A stretch of DNA of 64,000 bases, taken from NCBI RefSeq assembly GCF_001761485.1, contig NC_090773.1, forward strand, positions 2,046,001 to 2,110,000, written 5' to 3'. Origin of the DNA: Yarrowia lipolytica (lineage: Eukaryota > Ascomycota > Dipodascomycetes > Dipodascales). Position 1 is the first letter of the stretch. Each line of letters opens with the position of its first letter. A program made the translations under genes and the position numbers. Of the stretch, positions 24,656 to 36,400 are shown in pieces. The notes beneath the pieces were generated by a model, which did no database searches, had not been told where the DNA came from, and saw nothing but the letters and a program-made list of their open reading frames with translations.

Positions 24656-25357
24656 ATGGCCACGTTACTCGACATTGAAGGAACCGTGTGTTCGATTTCG
24701 TTTGTGCACGACATTTTGTTTCCCTATGCACTCGAAAAGCTGCCTCAATTGCTCAAAAACGAACAGTTCCCCATCAAACCAGGCGGGAACCAGACCTCAG
24801 ACCTGACTCCATACCTGGAGAGCTTCCCGGAGGAGTACAAACAGAGCGCCCAGGCCCTGGAGGACCACGTGATTGATCTGACGGAGAAGAACGTTAAGGC
24901 TCCCTACCTCAAGGCTCTTCAGGGCTACATTTGGAAGAGTGGTTACCAGAGTGGGGAAATAAAGGCTCCTCTGTATCCCGATGCTGTGGACTACATGAAG
25001 CGGGTTGTGGACGGCGGCAACAAGGTGTTCATCTACTCGTCAGGATCTGTGCCTGCTCAGAAGTTGCTGTTTGGGTACTCGTCAGCCGGCGATCTGACTC
25101 CGCTGATTTCGGATTACTTTGATACCGTCAACGCCGGGCCCAAAATGGAGGCTGCAAGCTACACAACTATCCTCAAGGCCATTGGTTTCGAGGCTGACAG
25201 GGTACTCTTCTTGTCCGACAATGTGCGTGAAATTGAAGCTGCTAAGAAGGCCGGTCTGAGAGCCTATGTCGCCGAGCGGCCCGGAAACGCCAAGCTGACG
25301 CCCCAGGAGAAGGAGGACAATGTCATCAAGACCAGTTTTGAGGGAATTGAGATCTAG
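24656..25357 (+). CDS. UTR4: Enolase-phosphatase E1 (methionine salvage)
   Basis: A 233-residue HAD-superfamily enzyme that performs enolisation and dephosphorylation of 2,3-diketo-5-methylthiopentyl-1-phosphate in methionine salvage. The catalytic motif is LLDIEGTV at residues 4-11, with nucleophile Asp 6; HAD motif 2 is IYSSGS, and motif 3 is near FLSDNVREIEAAKKAG. The start at 24656 (CACCATGG) is preferred to a frame that begins 33 bases earlier because it gives the family's normal N terminus and length (S. cerevisiae Utr4, 227). The gap to the previous gene is about 220 bases, in the same direction. Confidence 0.94.
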   Translation: MATLLDIEGTVCSISFVHDILFPYALEKLPQLLKNEQFPIKPGGNQTSDLTPYLESFPEEYKQSAQALEDHVIDLTEKNVKAPYLKALQGYIWKSGYQSGEIKAPLYPDAVDYMKRVVDGGNKVFIYSSGSVPAQKLLFGYSSAGDLTPLISDYFDTVNAGPKMEAASYTTILKAIGFEADRVLFLSDNVREIEAAKKAGLRAYVAERPGNAKLTPQEKEDNVIKTSFEGIEI

Positions 25358-25916
25358 TTCCTCCTTCAGCACGTGGATTTATGACTGTTGCGTGCCCAAT
25401 TAGGATTGCTATGTAGTAACATGAATTAAAAGTGGTTTCAGCACTTTTCGATAGCAATTGATCGCTTTGAGGCACCATGACTGCAAAAATTGTCTCATTC
25501 TATGGCGTCTGGTTCTGATTATGGACTGTCTCCCCCCTGTCGATGCAAAAAGTTATGTCGGCACTTTATGGAGCATATATCAATAAGTCCCTAAGATCGT
25601 TCGAAAGGTTTCCATTTGGTTATTTACGACAGCAAACACAGCAGGCAGCTGAAATAGTACAAATACAAGTACTCTCCTATCCAATTTATCTGGTGCAACT
25701 CCAGTTCTCAAATTTCGGCAAGGCTTTTTGAATCAACAAGTCAACTGTCAAAAGTCCCAACAAAAGTTTCACCTAATCCAACTAATCAAATAAGCGCCAT
25801 CTCACATCAACCCATAACCCAAGTACTCCCAAGTAACTTGTTCCATAACCCACGGTCCGTTTAAATACCCTTAGCGGCATCTCCAAAAGTGCAATTTCCA
25901 CTCAAGAAATTCCACA
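25358..25916. other. Intergenic, upstream of secreted-protein gene
   Basis: About 560 bases without a supported gene. A TTTAAATA element lies near 25859-25866, about 55 bases before the next start codon. Confidence 0.5.
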
Positions 25917-26936
25917 ATGGTATCCAACATGCTCCTAATAACGCTCTTCTCCACCCCGGTCCTTGCCTCCTTCCCGACCTCCTACTACTACGACTCGACT
26001 TCCAAAGAGTGTGCCACCATCGGCAACTTCATGGCTCCCTACTCGGGAATTCGAATCTGGTGTGAGAAGGATCTGTTCGACGCCTCCAGAGACCGTCTAG
26101 CCATGTCTGTATGCCAAAACGGATACACCTACGACTACACCATCTCCGATACCCCGGGATGCACGGACTTCTCCAACCCCATGGAGTTCACCAACACGTC
26201 GTCGGAAATGCAGTTCGATCCCTGGCATTTCGGAGGTGGAAAGTTCAAGCTTGCCCGGAGATACACATCGCTCGACCGAGAAACACCCGTTTATTGGCCC
26301 GATACCTTTGTCGGAGGCGTATTCAAGTGTCCTCTGGACGAACCCTGTACCAACGACAACGCCATTCCCATCGCTCCTCTTTTGGCCGACGAGCCGTGGC
26401 ACTTTCTGCGCAAGTTCTCCATGTGGACCGTGACTGCCAGGTTCCCCATAATGTACTCTCCGGACTTTACAGGCCACCACTATCCTCACATCAAGGGCAA
26501 CAATGACTGGGCGAGATATCTAGACGTCAACGAGAGATATAGAACTGTCAGAGAGAAGACAGTCCACACCCAACCAAAGTACGTGCCCGACAAGAATGTG
26601 CCGGCTGATACACTCGACAACGACAGCAACAGCAACGAACCTCTCACTCTCCCTCTCACCCCCTCAATTCCTCTACCTTTACAGTCCGATGCTCTTCCTG
26701 GGGAAGAAAAGTACCATGTTCCTGGACACTCAATCACGGTTGAGATTCATGGGTTCAGAGCCGGTGTCAAGAGTAAACTGGAACACAAGTTTGCGCAGAT
26801 TTCCAGCCAGTATTCTGACGTCCTCAAACAATACAACCCTTCTCATGGCCTCCTGGGACTGCTGTATCATCTTAGAGTCAACCTGGAGTATTATACAGCC
26901 AAGAGGATCTGGCTGGATCTTGTCAAGTTGCTATAA
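25917..26936 (+). CDS. Hypothetical secreted protein, six cysteines
   Basis: The 339-residue product starts with a clear signal peptide (hydrophobic NMLLITLFSTPVLAS, likely cut after VLA at about residue 17). The mature first half (about 18-150) holds exactly six Cys, a number that would form three disulfides, and several Trp and Tyr. The region from about 225 is Asp/Asn/Pro-rich (a linker), and the C-terminal part (about 265-339) is Cys-free and helix-like. No transmembrane segment or GPI tail is visible, so it is probably secreted. I do not recognise the family. A TTTAAATA element at the expected distance supports the start. Confidence 0.75.
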   Translation: MVSNMLLITLFSTPVLASFPTSYYYDSTSKECATIGNFMAPYSGIRIWCEKDLFDASRDRLAMSVCQNGYTYDYTISDTPGCTDFSNPMEFTNTSSEMQFDPWHFGGGKFKLARRYTSLDRETPVYWPDTFVGGVFKCPLDEPCTNDNAIPIAPLLADEPWHFLRKFSMWTVTARFPIMYSPDFTGHHYPHIKGNNDWARYLDVNERYRTVREKTVHTQPKYVPDKNVPADTLDNDSNSNEPLTLPLTPSIPLPLQSDALPGEEKYHVPGHSITVEIHGFRAGVKSKLEHKFAQISSQYSDVLKQYNPSHGLLGLLYHLRVNLEYYTAKRIWLDLVKLL

Positions 26937-26971
26937 TTAAATAGAAATATATATGTAGCTATTTATCGTGA

Positions 26972-29900
26972 CTACTTGTTAATGCCGAGCTCAAAGTAAG
27001 CCTGTCGAGTATCAACACAGGCTCGTCGCACGTCTCGTTTTTTGTGGTCCAAGAGAGGAGTCAAGGAGTTGATGATTCGCTGCTTGAAAGGAACAATCTT
27101 TGGAAGATCGACAGTGGATGCAAAGGCTCCCAGACACTGAAGAGCCTTGATGGAGACAGCAGGCGAGGAGAATGCAGCGTCCAGAAGAGAAGGAACAAGC
27201 TCGTCGAGATAGGAGGCCACAATATCGGTTTGTCCAATGGTAGCGAGGATTGTGTCGATGCCAGCAGTCTTGACCCGGGCCTCAGAAACACTCAGAGAGT
27301 CCACCACCAGAGACATGATGCTTTCGAGTGCAGGCGACACAATGGAGCTGGGGACAGAGTTGACAATGTTGGACAGAGCAACGACGTAGGGCACTTTATC
27401 GTCAACGTCCTTGTAGCCCTGAACCAGCTTGGGCACCACAGAAACAAAAAGCCGCTGCTTGTAAAGCTGTCGGATGACAACCGAATTTTGCTTGACAAAT
27501 AGTTCATCGTCTCCAAGTAGAATATCGAACGATTTGGCTGCCACCAGTCCATTGGCGCCAGGGAGCATGCCCACAAGAGTATCCACAAACTTGAAAGCTG
27601 TGGAGTCGTTCTTCAGCAACCAGCCCTTTATAATCCAGGCAGCGGATTCGAGTGCGTCCAGAGTGGCGGTCTCCAGCAGGTCAGTAACAAACGCCACAGC
27701 CTGCGGAGAAGCGGCGGTGTTGATCCATTTGTTTGTGAGAAGACCAGCAAATCGAAGGTAGTGTCGTCGAATGGCTGGATCGGCAGTGCCAGAAACAGTG
27801 CTGATGACGCTTCTCAGAAGAACAAAGGGGTCGTGAAGCTTGGGCAGCTCGAGGTCGCGACTCAGAGGAGCAAAACAAGAGGTCAAAAGACTCATACAGG
27901 GCAGAGGAGTATCAAGGACGTTGAACTTTTGCTTCTCGGGAAGGGTGGCACTCGGAAAGATATCACTGGTGGTTCCGTTGAAGAAGAGGGAGAAGAGACT
28001 TGTCAGAACTTGATCCTGAACTGTGCAATGACGGGTGATGGAGGTGAGGATTCGTCCAGCAGCTTCAGTCACTTGAGGAGTGGCCATGACAGCAGGGGAC
28101 CCCGAGTAGCTGGCATCAAAGGCAGTCTTAAACAATCTGGGGAAGGTGGACTTGAGATACGATGTGGTATCAAAGTTGTCCTTGGACTCCTGTTCCTTCA
28201 GGGCGCTCAGAAGAGTCTGCAGAAGCAGAGTGGGATACAACGCAGTGCTCCCAGTAACGGTATCCATGTGGGACAGTATTCTGACTTGGAGAACCTCAAT
28301 CAAAGTCTTAGAGGTACTCACCTTGGCCAAAACAGATAGCAGGAACAGAATTCGAGTCTTGGCTTCCTTGTCAGAGTCTGAAGCAGGCAACTCTGAAAGC
28401 AGAGCCGGGAAGGTGATGTTTTGAATAATTCCTGCGTTTCCGGGCTTCTCAGCAATCAGAACAAGTGCGTCTACCGCAGCCTGCAGGGTTTTTGTGTTTG
28501 TGTCGTTGACAATGACGTCATCCAGGTACCGGACAATCAGCTCTGTGTCTGTTTGAGAGAGGAACTCGGTGATGTTGACGGCGGCTGAGAAACCCTTGAT
28601 GGCCAGAATGCGCAGAGAAGACTCGGACTCCGGACTGGAGAGCAGGGCCTTGGCCAGCACATCGAAAACGCGGTCCTTGAACTCAAACAGAGGTGTAGAA
28701 GTGACATTGGGGAGGGACGACTTGAGGAAAATGAGCAGAATCTCACAGATGGACGTCAGAGTGGGGATTTGAGTGTCAGTGACGGCCAGGATAGCAGAAA
28801 GCGCCGGAGTGGTAAGCTTTTTAGCAACGTCTACACCTGCCAAACTGACAGACGCCACGATCTGGGCTGCCTGGGTGCTCAGACGGTTTGTGGGGTCCTT
28901 GAGCTTGTCCATGCAGTCAGTTTCAACGTTTGTGAGGTACTCATCCAGCTGTGACTGGTCTCCGTGCTTCTGCAGCTCTTCTGCGAGACGTTTTAGAACA
29001 GTAAGGGTCTTTCCTGCCAGCTCAGGTTCGCTTCCATGCAAAACCTCGAATTTGGTTCCGTCCCAGATGTCCTTCCAATTTTCGGCGGTGATTTCCGGAC
29101 CGTAGTTGGCGATACATGCTGCAATGGTGTCCAGAGTGTCTCCCTTGACCGATAACGACGACGAGGTGAGTTTTTCCAGCAGTGCGGGGAAGATGAGTTT
29201 GGAGTACTGTTTTCCGGCCGCCAGAGCGGTTCTGAGCGCCACCTTTAGCTGATCAGCTGTGATCTTGTAGGGGTCATTTTTGGGGGGTCTAAAGGTGATG
29301 GGGAAGTAGCAGAAGGTGGCGTCAAACTGCGGCTCCACGTCGTTTTCAGGCACAGTCAGGTTGTTGCTGATCCACTCGTTGATAGCAAAGGACTCCAGCA
29401 GGTTTCGGGGGTCCTTCTCGCCGTTGGTGCAGGTCAGGAAACACTTGATGAAGCCTTCCTGGGCTGAAGCAGTGCTTTTGAGCGACTGGCTCTTATTCTC
29501 AGTCAAGTATCGGAGTAGAACGTAGGCCTTGTATCTGACCACCTGCACATGTGAAGAGGGCAGGTAGTAGCCGACGAGGCTGTCCACGATTTTTTTGACG
29601 CTCAGAGAGCTGATGGCCGACATGGTGACCACGGCGTTCATGCCGTCGAGAACCTGGCCCGTGACGGGCTCGTCGGCCAGACGTTCGCTGAGAAACTCGC
29701 AGATGACAGTGAGTTGCTGCTTGGTCAGTTTGTCAGTAGGCAGATCTTTGAGCACGTCAGAGATGCATTGGATGGCGGTCTGTCGGGTTTTGGCAGACTC
29801 GTCAACGAGGTATTCTCCGAGCAGCTGCACGAGATCGACCAGTTTAGCCTGGTCCGTGGTGATCACTGTGTTAGCATGAAGCGGTAGTTGTAGGGAAGGA

Positions 29901-30556
29901 AGAGACGGGGCATAGTGGGAGGAGATGATGATCAAGATACGAGGGTAGGGCACCAGAGAGACGATATTACCACTTGCCACTGGAAGGCACCCAAACAGGC
30001 GCCGAACAGACACCAAACAGGCACCGAACAGACACCAAACAGACACCCAAACCAACCCAGTCAATCCATGGACCGGTCTAGATCACCTCAGATCATATCT
30101 TACCCCGCATGACTCAGATAACAGCTGAACCACAACTTCCCGACCATAAAGAAAGAAGAAAAGCAACCAAAGCACATGTTTCCCTGTCAACGGTTCATCC
30201 TTCATCGACTTAGCCCATCTCTATCAAATCTCGATCATCTTCTGGTCTAGACCTAGATGGATCATAAGGCAGAGAACACACCACCACCACTACCACCACC
30301 GCCACCGCCACATCTGCGGCGAAAAAGCCGCGGCAACAACATCCAGAATTATAAACACGTGTCCAAAAGTCGATTCCCATTCCTTCTTCCCTCCTACCAC
30401 TATCCAGTCTCTATCTCCGTCGGGTCGTGGATCTATAGTCCATCACACCTTTGTCGCACACTCCCTCCACCGTAAACTCCAAGCTGGATACTCACAATCA
30501 GCGATACCTGCGGCGTTGCCCGTAGCGGCCATGTATTGGTTGACCAAGGCGTCCAT
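26972..30556 (-). CDS. MET18: Met18/Mms19, cytosolic iron-sulfur targeting factor, two exons
   Basis: Exon 1 is 30496-30556 and exon 2 is 26972-29865; the 630-base intron starts GTGAGT and ends CTAACACAG. The spliced product has 984 residues of HEAT-like repeats. It matches S. cerevisiae Met18 over long stretches, for example NGEKDPRNLLESFA, CYFPITFRPPKNDPYKI and the C-terminal KRDVRRACVDTRQAYFELG. Met18/Mms19 hands iron-sulfur clusters to DNA polymerases, helicases and other nuclear targets. The frame upstream of the acceptor in exon 2 reads low-complexity, hydrophobic residues and is intronic. The start ATG at 30556 is the only ATG in that exon's frame; a longer, non-ATG frame exists upstream. 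It diverges from the kinase gene with about 235 bases between starts. Confidence 0.93.
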
Positions 30557-30790
30557 GATCAAAGTGGCACACTGTATGTCGTTTTCGAGGGTCTTGTTCA
30601 GGTCGGACTGCCTCTGTTCCTGGTGACAATCTCCATTTTTCTTACTCACAGAAGAGTCTATGTGAAATAAGGTTTGCCACACTCCTCCCAATACCCATCC
30701 TCATACACCCACCCACCCATCAACGACTGTGAATTGTCTCTGTCTCCATCGACACATTTTCCTCATTCCTCATTCGTCTAAAGACTCATC

Positions 30791-31810
30791 ATGGACGTGG
30801 ATTCCGATATCGCCGCCGAGTCGGTGGCCCGAGTGTACGCGGACGTGAACAACCTGATGCCGCCATCGTACTGGGACTACGACAAGCTGGCGCTCAAATG
30901 GGGTCAGCAGGACAACTACGAAATCATCAAGAAAATCGGCCGAGGCAAATACTCGGAGGTGTTTGAGGGCATCAACATTGTGTCCAAAGAGCTGGTGGTG
31001 ATCAAGGCGCTCAAGCCCGTCAAGCGCAAGAAGATCAAGCGAGAAGTCAAGATTCTGCAAAATCTCGCAGGAGGACCCAACATCATCTCGCTGCTGGAAA
31101 CGGTGCGAGACCCGCAGAGCAAAATGCCGGCCTTCATCTTCGAACACGTGCAGAACCTCGACTTCCGGGCGCTGTACCCCAAATTCACAGACTATGACAT
31201 TCGCTACTACATGTACGAGCTGCTAAAGGCCATCGACTACAGCCACTCCAAGGGCATCATGCACCGGGACGTGAAGCCACACAATGTCATGATTGACCAC
31301 GAGAAGCGCAAGCTGCGCCTCATTGACTGGGGCTTGGCCGAGTTCTACCACGCGGGCACCGAATACAACGTCAGAGTGGCCTCGCGGTACTTCAAGGGAC
31401 CCGAGCTGCTGGTCGACTTCCAGCTCTACGACTACTCCTTGGACCTGTGGTCCTACGGCGCCATGTTTGCCTCCATGATTTTCAAAAAGGAGCCTTTCTT
31501 CCATGGTACCTCCAACACGGACCAGCTGGTGAAAATCGCACGGGTGCTGGGAACAGAAAAGCTCTGGGACTATCTGGAAAAGTACAATATTGAGCTCGGA
31601 GCCGAGTACGACGACATTGGAACCTACCCCGCCCGACCCTGGAGCAAGTTTGTCAACGTGGACAACGAGGCCTACATTAGCCAAGAAGCGATACATTTAC
31701 TGGATAACCTGCTGAGATACGACCATCAGGAGAGACTGACTGCCAAGGAGGCCATGGCGCACGATTACTTCAAGCCCGTCAGAGTTAGAGAAGAGGGCGA
31801 GCAGGAATAG
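30791..31810 (+). CDS. CKA1: Casein kinase 2 catalytic (alpha) subunit
   Basis: A 339-residue Ser/Thr kinase. Visible: the glycine loop [11 protein letters not shown] (about 50-60), the basic patch [11 protein letters not shown] that recognises acidic substrates, the catalytic loop [10 protein letters not shown] (about 158-167), and DWG in place of DFG, a mark of CK2 alpha. CK2 phosphorylates many nuclear and cytosolic acidic sites. I cannot tell whether it is closer to CKA1 or CKA2 of budding yeast. The C terminus ends EEGEQE, and the DNA around the stop codon is tandemly duplicated (31797-31838). The ATG follows CTCATC. Confidence 0.95.
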   Translation: MDVDSDIAAESVARVYADVNNLMPPSYWDYDKLALKWGQQDNYEIIKKIGRGKYSEVFEGINIVSKELVVIKALKPVKRKKIKREVKILQNLAGGPNIISLLETVRDPQSKMPAFIFEHVQNLDFRALYPKFTDYDIRYYMYELLKAIDYSHSKGIMHRDVKPHNVMIDHEKRKLRLIDWGLAEFYHAGTEYNVRVASRYFKGPELLVDFQLYDYSLDLWSYGAMFASMIFKKEPFFHGTSNTDQLVKIARVLGTEKLWDYLEKYNIELGAEYDDIGTYPARPWSKFVNVDNEAYISQEAIHLLDNLLRYDHQERLTAKEAMAHDYFKPVRVREEGEQE

Positions 31811-31838
31811 ATGGCGAGCAGGAATAGATGACGAGCAG
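31797..31838. repeat. 17-base tandem duplication over the CKA stop codon
   Basis: The 17-base unit GCGAGCAGGAATAGATG occurs at 31797-31813 and 31814-31830, followed by a partial third copy (ACGAGCAG). The first copy supplies the last codons and the TAG of the kinase gene, so the second copy repeats the stop region in the 3' untranslated region. Confidence 0.9.
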
Positions 31839-32255
31839 CTCTATTGGGTCGTCTACCAACGGCCGCGAGCGAGCAAAGGTGAGACACATGGGCCCCCCCA
31901 TCGATTCGCCAACCAGTCTTGAGCGCGTGTATTAATGAGCTAACTTGCACTACACGCGCTTGCTAAGCTATGACTCAGTGACTTCCAGTGACTCCAACAT
32001 TTCTGTCACCACTGGACCAAACATTAATTCAACTCATGCTCAAAGAGACAGTCATTGAAGGGTGTATATCGGTACTTTAATAAAAGGAATATTCTTAGAC
32101 AATGTAGGCGACTGTAAAGAGGCTGAGCAGAAACTTATCGTCATGACAGTTTGTTGACAACTTTGCAGTCATTATGGCCGAGGGTAAATAGGTGGTTGAC
32201 GACGTCTGAAGACAATGTGAAGTTTCACAGTTGAGCGAGAGGTCAACATCGTGAA
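31811..32255. other. Intergenic between converging genes
   Basis: About 445 bases between the kinase gene and the converging two-exon gene. No coding signal. Confidence 0.5.
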
Positions 32256-33040
32256 CTAAGAGTATGCTCTAGCCCATCTCAGAGCTGAGCGCAGGGTGGC
32301 TTCTAGCTGGGGAGAAGCAGGATGATGAGCAAGATGCTCAATGACTCGCGGAAGAAGTACGCAGATGTAGGTGGCAACTAGACGCTCCTCTTTGGGTGTT
32401 GCGAGGCAGTTAGAAGTGAGCAGCGAGATTAGGTGTTGGATGCAAGCTGGGTTAGTGAATGGGAGGGGAACAGGGTGTCATGATGGAGGCAGGCGTCTCC
32501 GTGTGAATCATTCAGGCTCGTCCGTTTGAATCCTCGTTACTCACAAATCAACATTCCATCGTCCTTGGTAGGCAACTTGATCACCAAAATATCGAGTCTT
32601 TTGCACAGTCCCACGTTCAGCAGAGGCCCCAAGGGCGTAGAAAACGTCTTTCCGTATCGCTTGAGACACTCATTCAATGCAAAGCGCCATAGGTTCATCA
32701 CGGGCATCACATGGCCGCACCTGAGCTGGCCCCGAACCTCACACACTGCACTAGACAAGTACCTGTGCAGAAGACGATTGATCCCGCATCGAGGATTGTA
32801 CTTGGCATATCCCTCTGGGGCATGTGTCAGAAACCTGTCGACAGCAAAGGTGGCGTTTGTAGGTGGACAGGGTAGCGGTAGAAAGGCACGATGCGCCGTT
32901 CGCCTAGTGGTGAGCCATCTGTGAACTGATTTGTGGAATAAAACCGCCTGGCTCAATTTGACCGAGGCAACTGCCACAAGAAGAATGTCGGCATTCGAAG
33001 GAGTGGCGTATATCCGTGGTTTTGGTGCGTGAACTTGCAT
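32256..33040 (-). CDS. Hypothetical 228-residue protein, two exons
   Basis: Exon 1 is 32545-33040 and exon 2 is 32256-32446. The 98-base intron starts GTGAGT and ends CACTAACCCAG, and the joined frame is open over 229 codons. The frame before splicing ends five bases into the intron, so the C-terminal 63 residues would otherwise be missed. The product is basic, Leu- and Cys-rich, with helical-looking C-terminal residues (HLISLLTSNCLATP, LVATYICVLLPRVIEHLA) that faintly resemble the end of a RhoGAP-type helical domain, but I do not claim that. No family recognised. A TATATAAA element at 33077-33084 lies about 40 bases before the ATG and supports the start. Confidence 0.8.
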
Positions 33041-33456
33041 TTTTTGTAGTGTGAAAAAAAGGGGAAAGCTCCCCAGTTTATATATTCAAATGGTGTGACA
33101 TGAGCTATGTCGCGGGTGAAGGGACTTATGAGTAGTATATATATATATACACATATAAGTGGCCATGTAGTGTAGTCATACAGCATCCCCAAGTTGTTCT
33201 CCGTTGACTGGTTGTTTGTGGGGATGATTACCCCAAGTATTTAGTTGAGTAATTAGTTAACATTATTGTTAGTCTTAACAGGTAATCTTCACTACCGGCT
33301 AAACTGACTCAAAACTGGCCAAAAGGAACGAAATTTTCTACGAGCAAATGTTGAATACACCATCCGACCGCCACATGTTCTAGCTTAGCCAGATTATCCC
33401 TTTCTCGACCCAGATTCTAGTGTCGTGATCATCATGAAATTCATCTTAATAAATAG
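33041..33456. other. Intergenic, hypothetical gene promoter to APC1 end
   Basis: About 415 bases holding the promoter of the two-exon gene and the downstream region of APC1. A TATATATATATACACATATA tract is at about 33137-33156. No gene. Confidence 0.5.
33077..33084 (-). promoter_or_regulatory. TATA box of the two-exon hypothetical gene
   Basis: TATATAAA on the reverse strand about 37-44 bases before the start codon at 33040. Confidence 0.6.
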
Positions 33457-36400
33457 CTAGCTAACCATCTTAGCCCTGGCTCCTCTGAGCAGCAACTTCA
33501 GCTTCTCCACACATACCGGGGGCAAGAAGGTCGCCTGAGACGAGTCAATTCCACTGTAGTGGGCAATCAGCAGTCTCAGATTCCACATATCATCAAACAG
33601 GGTGGGGTTGGTGGCCGTCAACTCCAGCGTATACTGCATGTCAGCCAGAAGAGGAGCCAAGCTGCCCACGTGAGCCGAGGAAGCAGCGTGGTTGGAAAAC
33701 AGGGCCAGGTCCCGGTTGGCAGACTTTTGGAACACCTGCAACCTGAGAAGCTTGCCACTAAGAGTGTCATTGTTGACCTCAAAGTGATCGCTGTCGCTTC
33801 TGAGAGCTACACCAGCAGGGATATGGCTGGTTTCGTCAGACACATTCTTCACGTAGATGGTTTGGGTCTTCTTGAACGACTCCAGGTACGCGGGGCTCTC
33901 CTCAAAGTCGATATGAACAGGAAGAACATGAGGAGCCGTGATTGCTAGTGCCTTGATCGTGTCTAGTTCAGGCAACAAGCAGGGGGCCTGGCAGACAACG
34001 GGAGGTCCGTCCTTGAGCGTGACGGTGACTGATTCGGAACAACTCTGGCCGTTGCTGATGTTTCGGACAATCAGACATCGAGGCTCGGCTGCAAGCACCC
34101 AGAAATGCCGAAGAGCCTGCAGATGGCTTCTGTTGTCCTGCATGGAAGACGGAAACAGAGGGTAGAAGGCAATCAGTAGGGATGCGATGGCCAGGTTCGA
34201 GCGAGCGAATGCGAATTGGCCTCCTCCTAGGAACAGAGTACCCATGGCCAGATGAGTAGCCATGAAGCTGCCATACGGCACTTCTGAACCTGCTCGTCCG
34301 TGCAGGATTCGGAGACGCCGGAAAGTATCCAGGTCACCAGTGCCAACCATGACGATGGCCAGTGATAGAGCCAGACAATCTTGGGTGTTGATCACTCCAA
34401 GTTGAGTTAGTTTCTGGTCATGGGACTCAGTAGGAAGAGTCGCCAGACGCATAAACTCATCAAGATAATGCAACAGAGTCGACTTGGCGTGCTCGTTGGC
34501 AGTGGAAGCATGTTTCAGCGCCAAGGCGAAACAGTTACCAGCAATGATGTTCATGTAACTGAGCATATCGGAATTGAGCGTCTTGATCGACTTGAGCGTG
34601 TACTTTCGACGCAGCGAAGAAGCGATCTGGCCTTCGACCCATGACACACTGGAGCCAATCTGGTCCCACATGATAATATTGGCAGCAAGAGCTCGTAGAA
34701 GCAAAAGGTCGGGTCGCACGTACTCCAACATGGGCTCCGATTCTGGAGGAACTAGTTTCGATGCAATGCCCTGGTTGTTGGTCTTCATGAAAATGAGCAT
34801 GAGCGCATATATAGCTCCAGAGGTGGGAGAATCGAGGAAGTTGGGATTCTGGATGTCTCGTATAGGAGTAGCGAGAGAAATGAGCTTGGAGGTAGTTGCT
34901 CCCTTGCTAAACGCCTCCCCTTCACCGAGATTGATTAGACCGAGCGAAATACCGGCTCCTAGACGATATCCTTCATCGAGAATGACATCTCCATCAGTAG
35001 CATCTCTTCCAATCTCACCAGCAAGCATCTCAGTCATTCGACGGTGCTGAGAGCCGAGGTACAAGAAGCCAATACCAACGAGACCAGCAGTCTGCATGGA
35101 ACCACCAACATTAAGATCATTCGAGCCCACAGGCAAAAGAGCACCAATATGGACAGAGAGAACTTTGGTGAGTTTGGCGTCCATGGTGCCCATTAGAGAC
35201 ACAGACATTCCTAGGAGCAGTCCAATGCTCGTCAGAGTATGTTTTGGGCCGAGGTAGTTAAAAATGTGCCACTCCTCGACATTCTTCATGTGTCCGTTGA
35301 GTCCCAGACCCAAAAGGAAGCCCGCGTGTTGAGCATTCAGCTGTTGGGGTCGGTTGAACGCCACCCAGTTGCCGCTAATGTCGCGAGCTCCTCTAGAGAC
35401 ACTCAAGCCCGAAGACACACCATTGTGGAAGTATCCCCAGGCGGTGCTATCTTCACTCAACAGTGACTTATCGAGGGGAACAGTGACATTGTCTGGTCGC
35501 AGCAACACGTTGAAGTTGAGTTTGGGAATGGGGAACCGCTCGGTGGTGAGAGGAACACGTGCAGAGAAGAACAGCGAACTTCGACCAAGAGGAACAGTAA
35601 ATGTTCGCATAGCGATGGTCTTTGCCACCTCCTTTTGCAACGTCAGAGCCTCATGTTCGTTGCAGTCAGGGGGGATGACAAGGGTCGTCGACTGCACCTT
35701 GGATGTCTGAAGCAGCTTGGACGCCTCGTAGAACCGTCTATCACTGCTAAATACCTGTCTAGCCACCGCCACTCGGTCGGCCTCAACCTGTTCGTCCCAC
35801 GCACTGGTAGCTTCGGGGTTGTTCAGTGATGCAAGAATACCCTGAATCTCACGAGCTCCGCCAGAAGTGCCAGATTGAACTGGCTTGAGGTTCACATGCT
35901 CGACCCCCTGAGCCACGCGAGCCAGATCGTCTCTATCAATGAGCTCCAGGAACGCCGGGTCACTTGAAATGGGACTTTCGGACTTGCACATGTGAATCAC
36001 ATTGAGAATGGGGATGGCGACACCCTCGGGGAACCGAGCCAGCATCTGTTTGGTGAGACCAGCCTCGATCAGAAGGTGCACAAAGTCTTCGGCAGTTGGC
36101 AGATCCATGGACAGAAGCTCAAACGCCTTGATAGCCACCTGTGTGCAGGGAGTGAGTTCCTCATCAAGAGTGGATTCCCCTCCAACAAGAGCTGACAGAC
36201 ACACATAGTCAGTATCCACCTTGTAACAAAGAGCCGCAAGTGAAGCCAGCAGATTCGGGGGCTCAGCCAGCGGGGGCACAAATTGTTCTGTGTTAGTTAT
36301 TGTAGACAAGAACATGCCATATTTGAAATACTCACCACCTTGATTGATATCGACGCCGTAGTAGTGACACCAAGAGTCAGGCCATTTCAGAGATGTCACC

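Noticed and set aside
23791-24714. 307-codon minus-strand frame opposite the chalcone-isomerase-fold gene
   Set aside because: Antisense of a recognisable gene, with Val/Leu/Gly-rich composition typical of such shadows.
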